DNA of 64,000 bases, from positions 62,001-126,000 of the forward strand of contig CALUIM010000012.1 of NCBI GenBank assembly GCA_944320725.1, read 5' to 3'. Positions 16,120-26,068 of this stretch are shown here, in pieces. How positions within the stretch are numbered: position 1 is the stretch's first letter; every line of letters starts with the position of its first letter. The position numbers and the translations under genes were made by a program. The notes under the pieces were generated by a model, which worked only from the letters and a program-made list of their open reading frames with translations, was not told the origin of the DNA and did not search any database. The stretch comes from an uncultured Coriobacteriaceae bacterium. Its GTDB lineage: Bacteria; Actinomycetota; Coriobacteriia; Coriobacteriales; Coriobacteriaceae.

Positions 16120-17538
16120 TTATGCCTCCTGCTTGGAGACGTACTCGATGTAGTCGGGACCCACCGTGGTCACGTCGCCCGCCCCCATGGTGATCAGCAA
16201 GTCGCCCGGCTCGGCCACCGTATCGAGCGTCTCGTAGAGGCTCATACGGTCGGCAACATAGACGACCTCCTTTTCGGGGTGGCGCGCACGCACCACGTCG
16301 GCGAGCATCTTGCTCGTGACGCCGGGGATGGGCATCTCGCCGGCAGAGAACACATCGATGAGCACGAGACGGTCCGCACAGGCGAACGCATCGGCAAAAT
16401 CATCGACGAGCGCCTGCAGACGCGAGTAGCGATGCGGCTGGAAGACAACATCGACGTGCTTGAACCCAAGCCCGGAAGCCGCCTTGAGCGTCGCGGCGAT
16501 CTCGGTGGGATGATGGCCGTAATCATCGACGACGGTGACACCGCGCACATCGCCCACATGCGTGAAGCGCCTGCGAACGCCTTCGAAGGTGGAAAGCGCA
16601 CGGGCGGCGTCGTTCACATCAAGCCCCAAGGCGCGCGCAACCGCCAGCGAGGCCGTCGCGTTGAGCATGTTGTGCAGGCCGGGATTGCTGGAAAGCGTGA
16701 CGGCGCACGCGTTACCCTCGGGCAAGCGCACCGTGAAATGCGTCTCGATCGAGCGCTCGCGCTGCTCGGGCACGCAAACAATATCGTTGCTCTCATCGAA
16801 GCCGTAGGTCACCACGGGGCGTCCCGCAGAGCGCGCGAGCTCGGCCAGGTGCGCGCTGTCACCGCACACAATCACCGTGCCGTCTTCGGGTACGAGCTTC
16901 ATGAACTTGACGAAGGTCTCCTCGATCTCCTCGAGGGAGGAGTAATGGTCGAGATGGTCGGCCTCGACGTTCGTGACGACGACCACATTGGGATCCAGGA
17001 ACAAAAACGAGCTATCCGACTCGTCTGCCTCGGCAACGAAATACGAGCCCTCGCCGTTTTTGCCGTTCGTATCGTACCCCTCTACGATACCGCCGATCAA
17101 AAAACTCGGAGAGAGCCCCATGCGATCGAGCATGGTGGCGCACATTGACGACGTGGTCGTCTTACCATGCGTGCCGGCGATCGCCACGGTGGTATAGCCA
17201 TGGCCAAGGGCCGAGAGCATCTTCGCGCGCGGCCACACCGGGATGTTGAGCTCGCGTGCGCGCATGAGCTCGGGATTGGTTTCGGGAATCGCCGTGGAGA
17301 CCACGACGACGTCGGGAGCGACCTCGTCGATCGTTTCGGCGTGGTGGCCGATATGAATATCAACGCCGGCACGCGTGAGCTGCCGGATATAGCGGGACGT
17401 CTTGAGATCGGAGCCGCTCACCGCATAGCCGCGCTCGTGCAGCACGAGCGCGATGCCACTCATGCCCGCACCTCCGATACCAATGAAGTGCGCCTTCTTG
17501 AACATCGGAGCGGCGGAGGAAGTGGAAGTTTCTGTCAT
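16120..17538 (-). CDS. murC: UDP-N-acetylmuramate--L-alanine ligase MurC
   Basis: The 472-aa ATP-dependent ligase that adds L-Ala to UDP-MurNAc in the cytosol. The N-terminal Rossmann domain is marked by KKAHFIGIGGAGMSGIA, the P-loop by AGTHGKTTTSS, and the central domain by ADESDSSFL and NVEADHLDHY. The C-terminal domain contains DDYGHHPTEIAATL and FQPHRYSR. The ATG at 17538 has GAGGAG nine bases upstream; the frame could extend to 17721 but those residues do not match the family. It lies between murG (94 bases) and murB (6 bases). Confidence 0.97.
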   Translation of the reverse strand: MTETSTSSAAPMFKKAHFIGIGGAGMSGIALVLHERGYAVSGSDLKTSRYIRQLTRAGVDIHIGHHAETIDEVAPDVVVVSTAIPETNPELMRARELNIPVWPRAKMLSALGHGYTTVAIAGTHGKTTTSSMCATMLDRMGLSPSFLIGGIVEGYDTNGKNGEGSYFVAEADESDSSFLFLDPNVVVVTNVEADHLDHYSSLEEIEETFVKFMKLVPEDGTVIVCGDSAHLAELARSAGRPVVTYGFDESNDIVCVPEQRERSIETHFTVRLPEGNACAVTLSSNPGLHNMLNATASLAVARALGLDVNDAARALSTFEGVRRRFTHVGDVRGVTVVDDYGHHPTEIAATLKAASGLGFKHVDVVFQPHRYSRLQALVDDFADAFACADRLVLIDVFSAGEMPIPGVTSKMLADVVRARHPEKEVVYVADRMSLYETLDTVAEPGDLLITMGAGDVTTVGPDYIEYVSKQEA

Positions 17539-17632
17539 GCCGTACATCTCCTCTTGTGCGGTTTGTTCCATAGATGCTAGGTACTTTACCGCAACTTGAC
17601 CGTATGCGCGACGAGACGCTTCAACCGCGCGC

Positions 17633-18763
17633 TTACGAACGCGCCAAACCTTCGAGAGCATCGGCGAGCTTCTGCGCCGCCGTATCCTGGCCCAGACCCC
17701 GCGCAGCAGCGCGCATCTCATCGCGTCGGTCCTTGTTCACAACGAGGTCGAGCAGGGTTGTTGCGAAATCCTCAGCATCGATGGCATCGTCGGCAAACAG
17801 CACGGCCGCCCCCGCATCAACAAGATAACGGGCGTTCGTGGTCTGATGGTCTGCCGTGGCGAACGGATACGGCACGAGCACCGCAGGCACCGCGAGCGCC
17901 GCGATCTCGGCCACCGAGGAGGCGCCGGAGCGCGACAGCACGATATCGGCGGCAGCAAGCATATCGCCCATGTTGTCGATATACGGCATCACGCGGTAAC
18001 GGCGCGCCTCCTCATCGGTGAGGGCGAGCGCGCCGCGCGTCTCCTCATAATCCTCGGCACCCGTCGAATGAATCACATAGAGTCCGTCGACCGCAAGCAA
18101 ACGATCCTTAAGCTGCGCCAAGCGTTGGTTGAGATGATGGGCACCGAGCGATCCGCCGAACACCAGCAGTACCGTGGCATCATCCGGAATTCCCATGCCG
18201 CCCCTGCCGCGCGCGCGATCACCGGCAAGCACCGACGAGCGGACCGGGTTGCCCGTGAAGCGAATGGCGTCTGGAGCGGCACCGGCGCGCTCGAACACGC
18301 CGGCGACGCTCGGCTGAGCGATGGCGATGAGCGCCGCATCACGCGCCGTCTGCTTGTTGGCGAGCCCGGGTACCGAGTTCTGCTCGTGCAGGGCAAGCGG
18401 AATGCCGAGGCGCTTGGCGGCACGCATGAGCGGGAGCTCGACATAGGCACCAAACCCGATAGCGATGTCGGGCGTGAGCGACGGATCATCGCGGAACGCC
18501 TTGACGATACGCCGCTCCTCGTGCGCCAGGTGCGCAAGCGCCGTTACGAGCGTCCAAGGGCGCTGGCGATCGAAGCCGGTCACGTTGACCGGGAAGAACG
18601 CAAAGCCAGCCTGCGGGACCAGTGTTCCCTCGAGGCGGCGTTCCTCGCCGAAGAAACGCACCTCGTGCCCGCGGTCGCGCAGCTCCTCGGCAAGCGCCAG
18701 CGCCGGGTTGACGTGTCCCGCCGTACCACCGGCGGCAATTGCGATCTTGAGCTTATCTGCCAT
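17633..18763 (-). CDS. murG: UDP-GlcNAc:lipid I N-acetylglucosaminyltransferase MurG
   Basis: The 376-aa peripheral glycosyltransferase (GT28, GT-B fold) that converts lipid I to lipid II on the inner face of the membrane. GGTAGHVNPALALAEEL is the N-terminal G-loop; LHEQNSVPGLANK and LLVFGGSLGAHHLNQ are the second and third conserved loops; LSRSGASSVAEIAALAVPAVLVPYP forms the UDP-sugar binding site. GGGAGG precedes the ATG at 18763, and the start overlaps the ftsW stop by 11 bases, pointing to coupled translation. Confidence 0.97.
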   Translation of the reverse strand: MADKLKIAIAAGGTAGHVNPALALAEELRDRGHEVRFFGEERRLEGTLVPQAGFAFFPVNVTGFDRQRPWTLVTALAHLAHEERRIVKAFRDDPSLTPDIAIGFGAYVELPLMRAAKRLGIPLALHEQNSVPGLANKQTARDAALIAIAQPSVAGVFERAGAAPDAIRFTGNPVRSSVLAGDRARGRGGMGIPDDATVLLVFGGSLGAHHLNQRLAQLKDRLLAVDGLYVIHSTGAEDYEETRGALALTDEEARRYRVMPYIDNMGDMLAAADIVLSRSGASSVAEIAALAVPAVLVPYPFATADHQTTNARYLVDAGAAVLFADDAIDAEDFATTLLDLVVNKDRRDEMRAAARGLGQDTAAQKLADALEGLARS

Positions 18764-20273
18764 TTCGGTTCCTCCCTCTCGAAGCCCCGTCGCGCCGACG
18801 GTCCTCCCCCGTGCGAGAAGCACTCACGCGCGGCCCCCGGCTACGCAAACGGTCTGCGGGGTCCGAGCCCAGGTTGACGCGCTCGTAGGCGCCCGAGCCG
18901 CCACGCGAGCTCGAGCGGCTGTCTTGCCCGCGGCGCGGTGGCCGCGCAGGCGCCGCGGGGCGCGACGTGCCATCGACGACGCTGAAGCCGGCATGCGAAC
19001 CCGAACGCACGCGCGGCTCACCCGCGGTGCTCTCGTCGACGAGCTCGATGCTCTCGCGACGAACATCGTGCACCGTCGCAGCCGAGCTCTCAAGCGAGAC
19101 GCGCAGCACAAGCCCCATCAAGATGAGCGACGCGATCATCGAAGATCCACCGTACGAGATAAACGGAAGCGTCTTGCCCGTCATGGGCGTCACACCAAGA
19201 ATACCTAACGAGTTGATGAAGAACTGCAAGGCAATGAGAAAGGCCGAACCGCTGGCGATAAGCCTGCCCTGGAGCGTGGGCGATTGCGACGCGATATGAA
19301 AGGCCGAGATGACGAGTCCCGCCACGATGGCGAAAAAGACCAGCGTGCCCACAAATCCCAGCTCCTCACCAATGATGGCAAGGATGTAGTCGTTGTGCGC
19401 CTCCGGCAGGTAGTTGTACTTCATCGTTGAGTTGCCAATGCCGCGACCGGTGAGCCCTCCCGACGCAAACGCCATGATGGCGAGTACCGCCTGATAGCCA
19501 TCGCCGTACGGGTCGGCCCACGGATCGCTCGCCGTCAAGATGCGTGCCGAGCGGTATCCCGAGCTCAACACGAGCACCGCCGCCGCGAGTCCGCCGATGA
19601 TGACAAGGAGCGCGATGAGCTTATACGAGAATCCCGCGAAGTAGCACATGACGAACACCGTCGCGGCGATGATCACGCAGCTGCCAAAGTCGGGCTCGAG
19701 CATGATGAAGATGAGCGGTAGGCCCACACAGGCGAGTAGCAGCACGAGGAACGATTGCACATCGAGCGAACGTGCCTCGTAGAACTCGTACATGATCTTC
19801 GCCGCGGTGACGATAACCACCGACTTCGCAAACTCAGAGGGCTGCAGCTGCGTGAAGCCGATGTCGATCCAGCGGCGCGCGCCGCCGGCATCGGTGCCCA
19901 CCACAAGCACGAGCATGAGCACCACCAGCGTGGCCGCCCAGATCCACCACATGGCCGGCGAGCGCATCACGTACAGCGGCACCCGCGAGATGGCGATCAT
20001 CACCGCAAGACCAACGACGATGAAAAAGGCTTGACGCTCGAGAAAGTACGTTGAGCTGCCGTATTCCTTCAGCGCTTCAACCGACGAGGCAGAATAGACC
20101 ATGAGCAGGCCGAAGGCGAGCAGCGCTCCCAAGCACGACAGGAAGACGAGACGCGGACGCATAACGCGCGCCGGCACCCCCGCGATATAGCGCTCCTCAA
20201 GCGACGGGCGCGATGCAGCCCGCTGCCTGCCGCCAGACGTCGCGCGGGCGGTCTTGCGGGACTCCCCCGTCAC
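18753..20273 (-). CDS. ftsW: FtsW, septal peptidoglycan glycosyltransferase (SEDS family)
   Basis: A 506-aa membrane protein with about ten transmembrane helices that polymerises lipid II at the septum together with FtsI. Hallmarks are GARRWIDIGFTQLQPSEFAK, EPDFGSCVIIA, GLTGRGIGNSTMKYNYLPEAHNDYILAIIGEELGF and the conserved GVTPMTGKTLPFISYGGSSM. The N-terminal ~40 residues are cytosolic and basic, and the C-terminal ~110 are a hydrophilic Ser/Arg/Gly-rich tail, longer than in most FtsW proteins. The GTG start has GAGGAG five bases upstream and overlaps murD by four bases. Confidence 0.97.
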   Translation of the reverse strand: MTGESRKTARATSGGRQRAASRPSLEERYIAGVPARVMRPRLVFLSCLGALLAFGLLMVYSASSVEALKEYGSSTYFLERQAFFIVVGLAVMIAISRVPLYVMRSPAMWWIWAATLVVLMLVLVVGTDAGGARRWIDIGFTQLQPSEFAKSVVIVTAAKIMYEFYEARSLDVQSFLVLLLACVGLPLIFIMLEPDFGSCVIIAATVFVMCYFAGFSYKLIALLVIIGGLAAAVLVLSSGYRSARILTASDPWADPYGDGYQAVLAIMAFASGGLTGRGIGNSTMKYNYLPEAHNDYILAIIGEELGFVGTLVFFAIVAGLVISAFHIASQSPTLQGRLIASGSAFLIALQFFINSLGILGVTPMTGKTLPFISYGGSSMIASLILMGLVLRVSLESSAATVHDVRRESIELVDESTAGEPRVRSGSHAGFSVVDGTSRPAAPARPPRRGQDSRSSSRGGSGAYERVNLGSDPADRLRSRGPRVSASRTGEDRRRDGASRGRNRNGR

Positions 20274-21691
20274 TGCTGCTCCTCAGCTGCAGCTGCGGCA
20301 TCGTCGCGCAGGCGCGCGAGATAGTCCTTATACACCCTGCCGCGCTCTTCGAATCCCGAAAACTCATCGAACGACGAGCACGCCGGCGAAAGCAGCACCA
20401 CATCACCGCGTCGTGCGAGCCTGCGCGCCACATCCACCGCATCGCACATGTTCTCGGCCTCAGCCAGCTCGACGGCACCCGCACGGTTAGCGTCGACGAA
20501 TGTCTGCAGGAAGCGCTCGCGCGCCTCGCCATAGCACACAACCGCGCGCACCGTGCTTGCAACAACGTGCGCCGCGAACTCGTCGAGCGGCGTACCCTTG
20601 TCGTGGCCGCCCAGCAGCAGCACCACCTCATCGTGCGCAAAGGCCGTAAGCGCCTTCTCGACCGCATCGGTGTTAGTGGCTTTCGAATCGTTGTAGAACC
20701 GCACGCCATCGATCGTGCACACCGGTTCGATACGGTGCTCGAGCGCCGCGAACGTTTTCAAGCCCGCGCGCACGTCGTTTGCCGCGGCGCCCAAAAAGAG
20801 CGCGATCGCCGAAGCGGCAAGGGCGTTGATGCAGTTATGCTGACCGGCGATCTTGAGCTCAGAGACCGCGACGAGCGGCGTCTCCGTACCGTCAAGACGC
20901 ACGACCAACGTGCCGTCGCGCACAAACGCCGCATCGCGCGTACCCGCATCGGCAAGCCCGAGCGACAGCACGCGCACGCCATCGTGCGCGATATGCGCAA
21001 GCATCGATGCGGCACCTGGGTCCTCGACATCCACGATAGCGAGGTCGTCCGGGCCCATATGCGAGAACAGGCGACACTTGGCAAGCGCGTACGCCTCGTG
21101 CGTGCGGTGCCATGCAAGATGATCGGGGGTGATGTTGAGCAGCACGCCCACGCGCGGATGAAGCGTCGACGACGTTGCCAGCTGATAGCTTGAGAGCTCA
21201 GCGACGAACCAGGAGCCACCAGGCCTGTTCGCCACCTGCGACGTTGGCGTATCGCCGATATTGCCCACCGCGCAGGCGTCCATACCCGCCGCACGCAGCA
21301 GATGGGTCGCGAGCGCCGTTGTGGTGGTCTTGCCGTTCGTGCCGGTGATGCCCACCCAGCGCTCGGGCGAGAGCCGGTAGGCAAACTCGGGCTCGCCCAT
21401 GATCTCGTGCGACGCCGCGCGCCCGCTTTCGAAGAATGCCGAGAACTCCGAGATGCCGGGACTTGCCACGCATACGTCGTAGCTGCCCTCGACGTCCTCG
21501 GTGCCCCACACAAACCGCACGCCCGCATCCTCGAGCGCACGCGTGGCGTCAGACGGCGTCGAGGTGGCTCCGCCGTAGACGGTGATCGAGGCCACGGCCT
21601 CGCCTAGATGCGGCACCGCCCAGCGCACCACATCGAGTCCCGAGGTTCCCTGTCCCAGCACCAGAAGATCCATATGATCCGGTAACGTCAT
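20270..21691 (-). CDS. murD: UDP-N-acetylmuramoyl-L-alanine--D-glutamate ligase MurD
   Basis: The 473-aa ligase that adds D-Glu to UDP-MurNAc-L-Ala. The P-loop GITGTNGKTTTTALATHLL, the AELSSYQLATSSTLHPRVGVLLNITPDHLAWH block and the C-terminal NDSKATNTDAVEKAL and SPACSSFDEFSGFEERG motifs are all present. The N-terminal domain (LLVLGQGTSGLDVVRW) binds the UDP. The ribosome site is weak (GTGAG), consistent with coupling to mraY, whose stop is only 7 bases upstream. The last four bases overlap the GTG of ftsW. Confidence 0.97.
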   Translation of the reverse strand: MTLPDHMDLLVLGQGTSGLDVVRWAVPHLGEAVASITVYGGATSTPSDATRALEDAGVRFVWGTEDVEGSYDVCVASPGISEFSAFFESGRAASHEIMGEPEFAYRLSPERWVGITGTNGKTTTTALATHLLRAAGMDACAVGNIGDTPTSQVANRPGGSWFVAELSSYQLATSSTLHPRVGVLLNITPDHLAWHRTHEAYALAKCRLFSHMGPDDLAIVDVEDPGAASMLAHIAHDGVRVLSLGLADAGTRDAAFVRDGTLVVRLDGTETPLVAVSELKIAGQHNCINALAASAIALFLGAAANDVRAGLKTFAALEHRIEPVCTIDGVRFYNDSKATNTDAVEKALTAFAHDEVVLLLGGHDKGTPLDEFAAHVVASTVRAVVCYGEARERFLQTFVDANRAGAVELAEAENMCDAVDVARRLARRGDVVLLSPACSSFDEFSGFEERGRVYKDYLARLRDDAAAAAEEQQ

Positions 21692-21698
21692 GTTCTCA

Positions 21699-22730
21699 CT
21701 ATCCCAACTGGAAGAACAATGCCAGGCCCAACGCGCCGAACGCGGCGGCGATGATCCAGAAGCGAATAACCACTTTCGTCTCGGCCCAGCCCATCTTCTC
21801 GAAATGGTGATGGATGGGCGCCATGAGGAAGACGCGCTTGCCCGTCGCCTTGAAACTCAGCACCTGAATCATCACCGAGAGCGCCTCGACGATGAACAGA
21901 CCACCGATGATCAGCGAAACGACCTCGGTATTGGTCATGATGGCAACGCAGGCAAACGCCGTGCCGAGCGCAAGCGATCCGGTGTCGCCCATGAAGATGC
22001 TCGCCGGATAGCAGTTGAACCACAGAAAGCCCAGGCACGCTCCGGCGCACGCGGCAGAGAACACCGCGAGGTTCACATCTCCGTGCAAAAAGGCAATACC
22101 CGCCATGATGAGCATCGCGATCATCGAGGTACCGCCCGCAAGGCCGTCGAGGCCGTCGGTGAGGTTAACGGCGTTCGAAAGGCCGGCGATCAGCAGCCAT
22201 GTGAACGCAACATACAGCCACGGAATGACAAATGGCTCCCCACCGATGTGCACCGTGGTGGAAAGCGCCGAGAGGTCGATGGCGAAACCGCCCGGAAAGC
22301 GCACCTCGGCAGCAACGCCGCACCAGTTGACCGCGAACAGGCAGAACAGCACGCAGATGATGGTAAGCCCGATCATCTTGGCGTGCGGGGTGAGGCCGAG
22401 CGAGCGGCCATGGGTCACCGATGTGACATCGTCGATGAAGCCAAGCAGGCCCGTGGCGATGGTCGCTGCGAGCACGAGCACGAGCTCGGTGGTAAGGCGC
22501 CCCATCATAAGGCACGACACGAGCACGGCGACGAGAATGATGACGCCGCCCATCGTTGGCGTACCTTGCTTGACGAGATGGCGCTGAGGGCCGTCGGCAC
22601 GAACCTGCTGGCCGATACCCTCGTACTTCAGCAGGTGAATCCACAGGGGCATGAGCAGTGCCGCCACGGCCGCGGCGATACCAAGCGCGAAAAACGCCAT
22701 GAACGTTGGGTAGGACGGGTTAGCGAGCAT
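21699..22730 (-). CDS. mraY: Phospho-N-acetylmuramoyl-pentapeptide transferase MraY
   Basis: The 343-aa membrane enzyme with about ten helices that transfers phospho-MurNAc-pentapeptide to undecaprenyl phosphate to form lipid I. Motifs include KQGTPTMGG near the N-terminus, FIDDVTSVTH (the Asp-Asp pair that binds Mg), NLTDGLDGLAGGTSMIAM, FMGDTGSLALG, and APIHHHFEKMGWAETKV, which holds the HHH signature. The ATG at 22730 overlaps murF by 11 bases and has GAGGTG upstream. A longer frame is open to 22853 inside murF but is not needed. Confidence 0.97.
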   Translation of the reverse strand: MLANPSYPTFMAFFALGIAAAVAALLMPLWIHLLKYEGIGQQVRADGPQRHLVKQGTPTMGGVIILVAVLVSCLMMGRLTTELVLVLAATIATGLLGFIDDVTSVTHGRSLGLTPHAKMIGLTIICVLFCLFAVNWCGVAAEVRFPGGFAIDLSALSTTVHIGGEPFVIPWLYVAFTWLLIAGLSNAVNLTDGLDGLAGGTSMIAMLIMAGIAFLHGDVNLAVFSAACAGACLGFLWFNCYPASIFMGDTGSLALGTAFACVAIMTNTEVVSLIIGGLFIVEALSVMIQVLSFKATGKRVFLMAPIHHHFEKMGWAETKVVIRFWIIAAAFGALGLALFFQLG

Positions 22731-24168
22731 CTGAGCACACCTCTTCAACGAAGCGATCGAGACCGACGAAGCGCGAGGCCTTGACGAGCACGATATCGCC
22801 AACAGCAAGCGCATCGCGCAGGCGCGCGGTCGCCGCAGCGGCATCGGGAACATGCACGATGCGGTCGTCGTTCATGCCCATCAGGCGCGCCGCAGCCGCC
22901 ATCTCACGAGCATGCGCGCCGCCCACGCACACGAGCAGATCGAGCTTCTTCGCAGCCGCATACGCGCCCACGAGCGCATGCATGCGCGGGGCCTCATCGC
23001 CCAACTCGCCCATCTCGCCAAGCACGGCGATGCGTGCGCCGGAAGCCTGCAGTCCCGCCAGCAGGTCGAGGCCGGCAGCCATCGACTCGGGACTGGCGTT
23101 ATACGAATCATCGATGATGCGCGCACCGCTCGCAGCAGTCCTCGATTGCTGGCGACGATCGGTAATCGACAGTTCGTGGAGCACCTCGTCGATCTCGAAC
23201 TGGGGCACGCCCAGACGATGCGCTACCGCCACGGCGAGCAGCGCATTATGGACCGCCGGCATACCCGGAATCGAAAGCCCGGTGCGGTACTGCGAGCCGT
23301 TCTCGAGCATGATATCGAAGCTCGCGCACCCCTCCTCGTCAACCGAGATGTTGCGCGCCGATACGTCATCGTCGGCATTCATGCCCGCGAGCACAACGTC
23401 GATACCCGCCGGGCGCGCGAACTGCTCGATGATAAACGGGGTGAAGTCGTCCTCGCCCGAGAGCACGAGCGCGGCATGATGCCCCTCGAAGTTGATCTTC
23501 GATGCCGGCATACCCGCGATGATCTCGGCCTTGGCGCGCGCGATGTTCTCGCGGCTGCCCAGCATGCCAAGGTGCGAGGTGCCGATTTTGGTGATGATGG
23601 CATACGTGGGTTGCGCGCAGCGCGAGAGGCGCTCAATCTGCCCCGCGCCGTCCATACCCATCTCGAGCACCATGACCTGTGTATCCTTTGGAGCAGCGAG
23701 GATGGTGAGCGGAAGCCCGATGAGGTTGTTGTAGTTGCCGCGCGTAGCGTGCACGCGGTAGCGCTTCGCCAGCAGGCGCGCCAGGATGTCCTTGGTCGTG
23801 GTCTTGCCAATCGAGCCGGTGACACCCACCACAGTGCAGCGCATGCGGGCGCGATACCCTTGCGCCAAACGGAGCAGAAACTCCTCCGGGTCATCGGTGA
23901 CAAAGAGCGCTGCCTCGTGATCGTCGGCACGTCGAATGAGCGCGCGATCGGGCTCGCGCGTCATCACCACGGCAGCAGCCCCCGCCTCGATAGCTTGGGC
24001 GGCGAAATCGTTTCCGTCTACACGCTCGCCCGGAAATGCGACGAAGATGGCATCCTGCTCGACAGCGCGGGAGTCGATCACGCACCCGCGACACAGCCGA
24101 TCGGCAACGCCCGTAACACCGCGCGCGCCGGTAACCCCCTCGATATACTTCACGGCGATCTCTACCAT
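22720..24168 (-). CDS. murF: UDP-N-acetylmuramoyl-tripeptide--D-alanyl-D-alanine ligase MurF
   Basis: The 482-aa ligase that adds D-Ala-D-Ala to the UDP-MurNAc tripeptide, the last cytosolic step. Visible: DSRAVEQDAIFVAFPGERVDGNDF, P-loop GVTGSIGKTTTKDILA, RGNYNNLIGLPLT, EMGMDGAGQI, and the C-terminal DDSYNASPESMAAGL and LGEMGELG blocks. AAGGGG precedes the ATG. Ends overlapping mraY. No murE is present in the window, so the third amino acid is added by an enzyme encoded elsewhere. Confidence 0.97.
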   Translation of the reverse strand: MVEIAVKYIEGVTGARGVTGVADRLCRGCVIDSRAVEQDAIFVAFPGERVDGNDFAAQAIEAGAAAVVMTREPDRALIRRADDHEAALFVTDDPEEFLLRLAQGYRARMRCTVVGVTGSIGKTTTKDILARLLAKRYRVHATRGNYNNLIGLPLTILAAPKDTQVMVLEMGMDGAGQIERLSRCAQPTYAIITKIGTSHLGMLGSRENIARAKAEIIAGMPASKINFEGHHAALVLSGEDDFTPFIIEQFARPAGIDVVLAGMNADDDVSARNISVDEEGCASFDIMLENGSQYRTGLSIPGMPAVHNALLAVAVAHRLGVPQFEIDEVLHELSITDRRQQSRTAASGARIIDDSYNASPESMAAGLDLLAGLQASGARIAVLGEMGELGDEAPRMHALVGAYAAAKKLDLLVCVGGAHAREMAAAARLMGMNDDRIVHVPDAAAATARLRDALAVGDIVLVKASRFVGLDRFVEEVCSDAR

Positions 24169-24251
24169 GCGATCCCCTTCGTTTTGGCCTACCTTGCCAA
24201 CCTATGATTGTAGCGTAGGCATACCGCCTAGCGCATGCAGGCCCTATGGAG

Positions 24252-26048
24252 TTAGCGCGTCTTGGGGACGTGCAGCGTCGAGAGCGCGCTCGACATGATG
24301 CGCTGGAACGGGATGGCGGCCGCGCTCGAGCCCTGCGGCGTCTTATCGAGGGTCACGTACACCTGAACGCGCGGATCGGTAGCGGGAGCAAACCCCATGA
24401 ACGATGCCATGTAGATGCCCTCGGCATAGCCGCCCGACTCGCTCGCACGCTGCGCCGTGCCCGTTTTGCCGGCAACGTCGTAGCCCTCGACCTGGCCATC
24501 CTCGCCCGTACCTTCATCGACAACCGTAACCATCATCGAGGTGACCTCGGATGCCGCCTCCTCGCTGATTACGCGAACCTCTTCGTCCCACGCTACGTTC
24601 TCGCCGCCCTTCGCCTGCAAAAAGTGCGGCGTGCGCATGACGCCCTTGTTCGCAATCGCGCCCACGGCGCGCATAACCTCGATAGGAGATACCGCGATAC
24701 CCTGCCCAAACGACATCGAACCCAGCGACGAGCCGTCCCAGTCTTCGAGCTCGCGCACCGTGCCGGTGGACTCGCCGGGAAAATCGACGCCCGAGAGCTC
24801 GCCGATGCAGTAGGTGTCGAGGTACTTCGCGAAGTTCTCGGCACCAATCTTGCGCCCCACGAGCACCATACCGGTATTCGACGACCGGCGCATGATCTCG
24901 CGTACGGTCATGGTCATACCATAGTCGCGGTGGTCGGAGTCGCCCACCATGTAGTCGCCCACCTCGATCTTCGCGGGCACCTCAAACGTGGTATCGGGCG
25001 TTACGAGCCCCAAATCGATCGCCATGCCGCACACGAGCGCCTTGAACACCGATCCCGGCTCGTAGGAATCGGTCACCACGCGCAGATTCATGTCCTCCGC
25101 GCTTGTATTCGCAAGGTCTGTCTGGTCGTAGGTCGGGTTGGAGCAGCATGCGAGAATCTCGCCGGTACGCGGATCGGTCACGCATGCCGAGCCATACGAC
25201 GCGCTCATATCCTGCACCGCCTGCGCCATCGCCTCCTCTGCCGCCGCTTGGATGTTCGCGTCGATGGTGAGGATGATATCGGTGCCGTCCTGCGCTTCCA
25301 CACGCTCGTAGGCACCGCCGGCGATAAACGAACCGTCACGGGCGCGCTCGCGCACGAGCGACCCGTTGACGCCTGAGAGCACGTCGTCGTAATACGCCTC
25401 AAGCCCGGACACGCCCTTGTTGTCCGTGTTCACCACGCCGATGATCTGCGAGGCAAGGTTGCCGTAAGGGTACACGCGCTTGATGGCCTGCTCGAACTCG
25501 ATGCCGGCGATCTCGCGGTTCGACAGCTCCTCCACCACGTCCATATCGACTTGGCGCTTGAGGTAGACGAACGTGGTGTCGCGCTCGAGCTTCTCGCGCA
25601 CCTCCTGCTCGTCAAGCACCAAGACCTCGACAAGCGCGGCAACCGCGTCGTCGAGATCCTTGATGAGCTTGGGGTTAGCGTAGACGTTGCGGCATTCGGC
25701 GCTTGCAGCAAGCACGTTGCCGTTGCGGTCGTAGATGGTGCCGCGCTTTGCATAGAGCGTCTGGCTCGACACGCGGCGATCATCGGCGCGCTTGCGGTAC
25801 GTCCCTGCGTTGATAATCTGGTAATCGGCAAGCTTGAAGACACCAGCCAGCGAAGCCAAGCCCATGAGGCCGAGCACCACCGTACGGCGTGAGACCGGCT
25901 CGTGGGCAAGATCGCTATGGAACAAGTCGGTTTTCACGCGTCCTCCCCGTGGCGGGCGCGTGCCGCCCGAGGAGCCGCGGGATGCGTTTGAGCGCCCCCG
26001 ATAGGAGGCGCTGTCACGATATCGGGAATCTCTGGAATCGCGTGCCAT
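24252..26048 (-). CDS. ftsI: FtsI, septal penicillin-binding transpeptidase (class B PBP)
   Basis: A 598-aa class B PBP that cross-links septal peptidoglycan. A basic Arg/Ser/Gly-rich cytosolic region (about 1-50) leads to one membrane helix (VVLGLMGLASLAGVFKLAD, about 56-75). The dimerisation domain begins with RGTIYDRNGNVLA. The transpeptidase domain has SxxK in EPGSVFK (catalytic Ser), SxN in RRSSNTGM and KTG in VAGKTGTAQ. No PASTA domain is visible. Spacing to ftsL is 20 bases, to murF 83. Confidence 0.96.
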   Translation of the reverse strand: MARDSRDSRYRDSASYRGRSNASRGSSGGTRPPRGGRVKTDLFHSDLAHEPVSRRTVVLGLMGLASLAGVFKLADYQIINAGTYRKRADDRRVSSQTLYAKRGTIYDRNGNVLAASAECRNVYANPKLIKDLDDAVAALVEVLVLDEQEVREKLERDTTFVYLKRQVDMDVVEELSNREIAGIEFEQAIKRVYPYGNLASQIIGVVNTDNKGVSGLEAYYDDVLSGVNGSLVRERARDGSFIAGGAYERVEAQDGTDIILTIDANIQAAAEEAMAQAVQDMSASYGSACVTDPRTGEILACCSNPTYDQTDLANTSAEDMNLRVVTDSYEPGSVFKALVCGMAIDLGLVTPDTTFEVPAKIEVGDYMVGDSDHRDYGMTMTVREIMRRSSNTGMVLVGRKIGAENFAKYLDTYCIGELSGVDFPGESTGTVRELEDWDGSSLGSMSFGQGIAVSPIEVMRAVGAIANKGVMRTPHFLQAKGGENVAWDEEVRVISEEAASEVTSMMVTVVDEGTGEDGQVEGYDVAGKTGTAQRASESGGYAEGIYMASFMGFAPATDPRVQVYVTLDKTPQGSSAAAIPFQRIMSSALSTLHVPKTR

Positions 26049-26068
26049 GGCGTATGTGTTCCTTGCGC

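Noticed and set aside
12273-17148. Very long plus-strand frames (550 and 843 codons) opposite ftsZ, ftsQ, murB and murC
   Set aside because: They are mirror images of real minus-strand genes caused by high GC and the rarity of stops in the opposite frame. Their translations are Arg/His/Gly-rich with no family motif.
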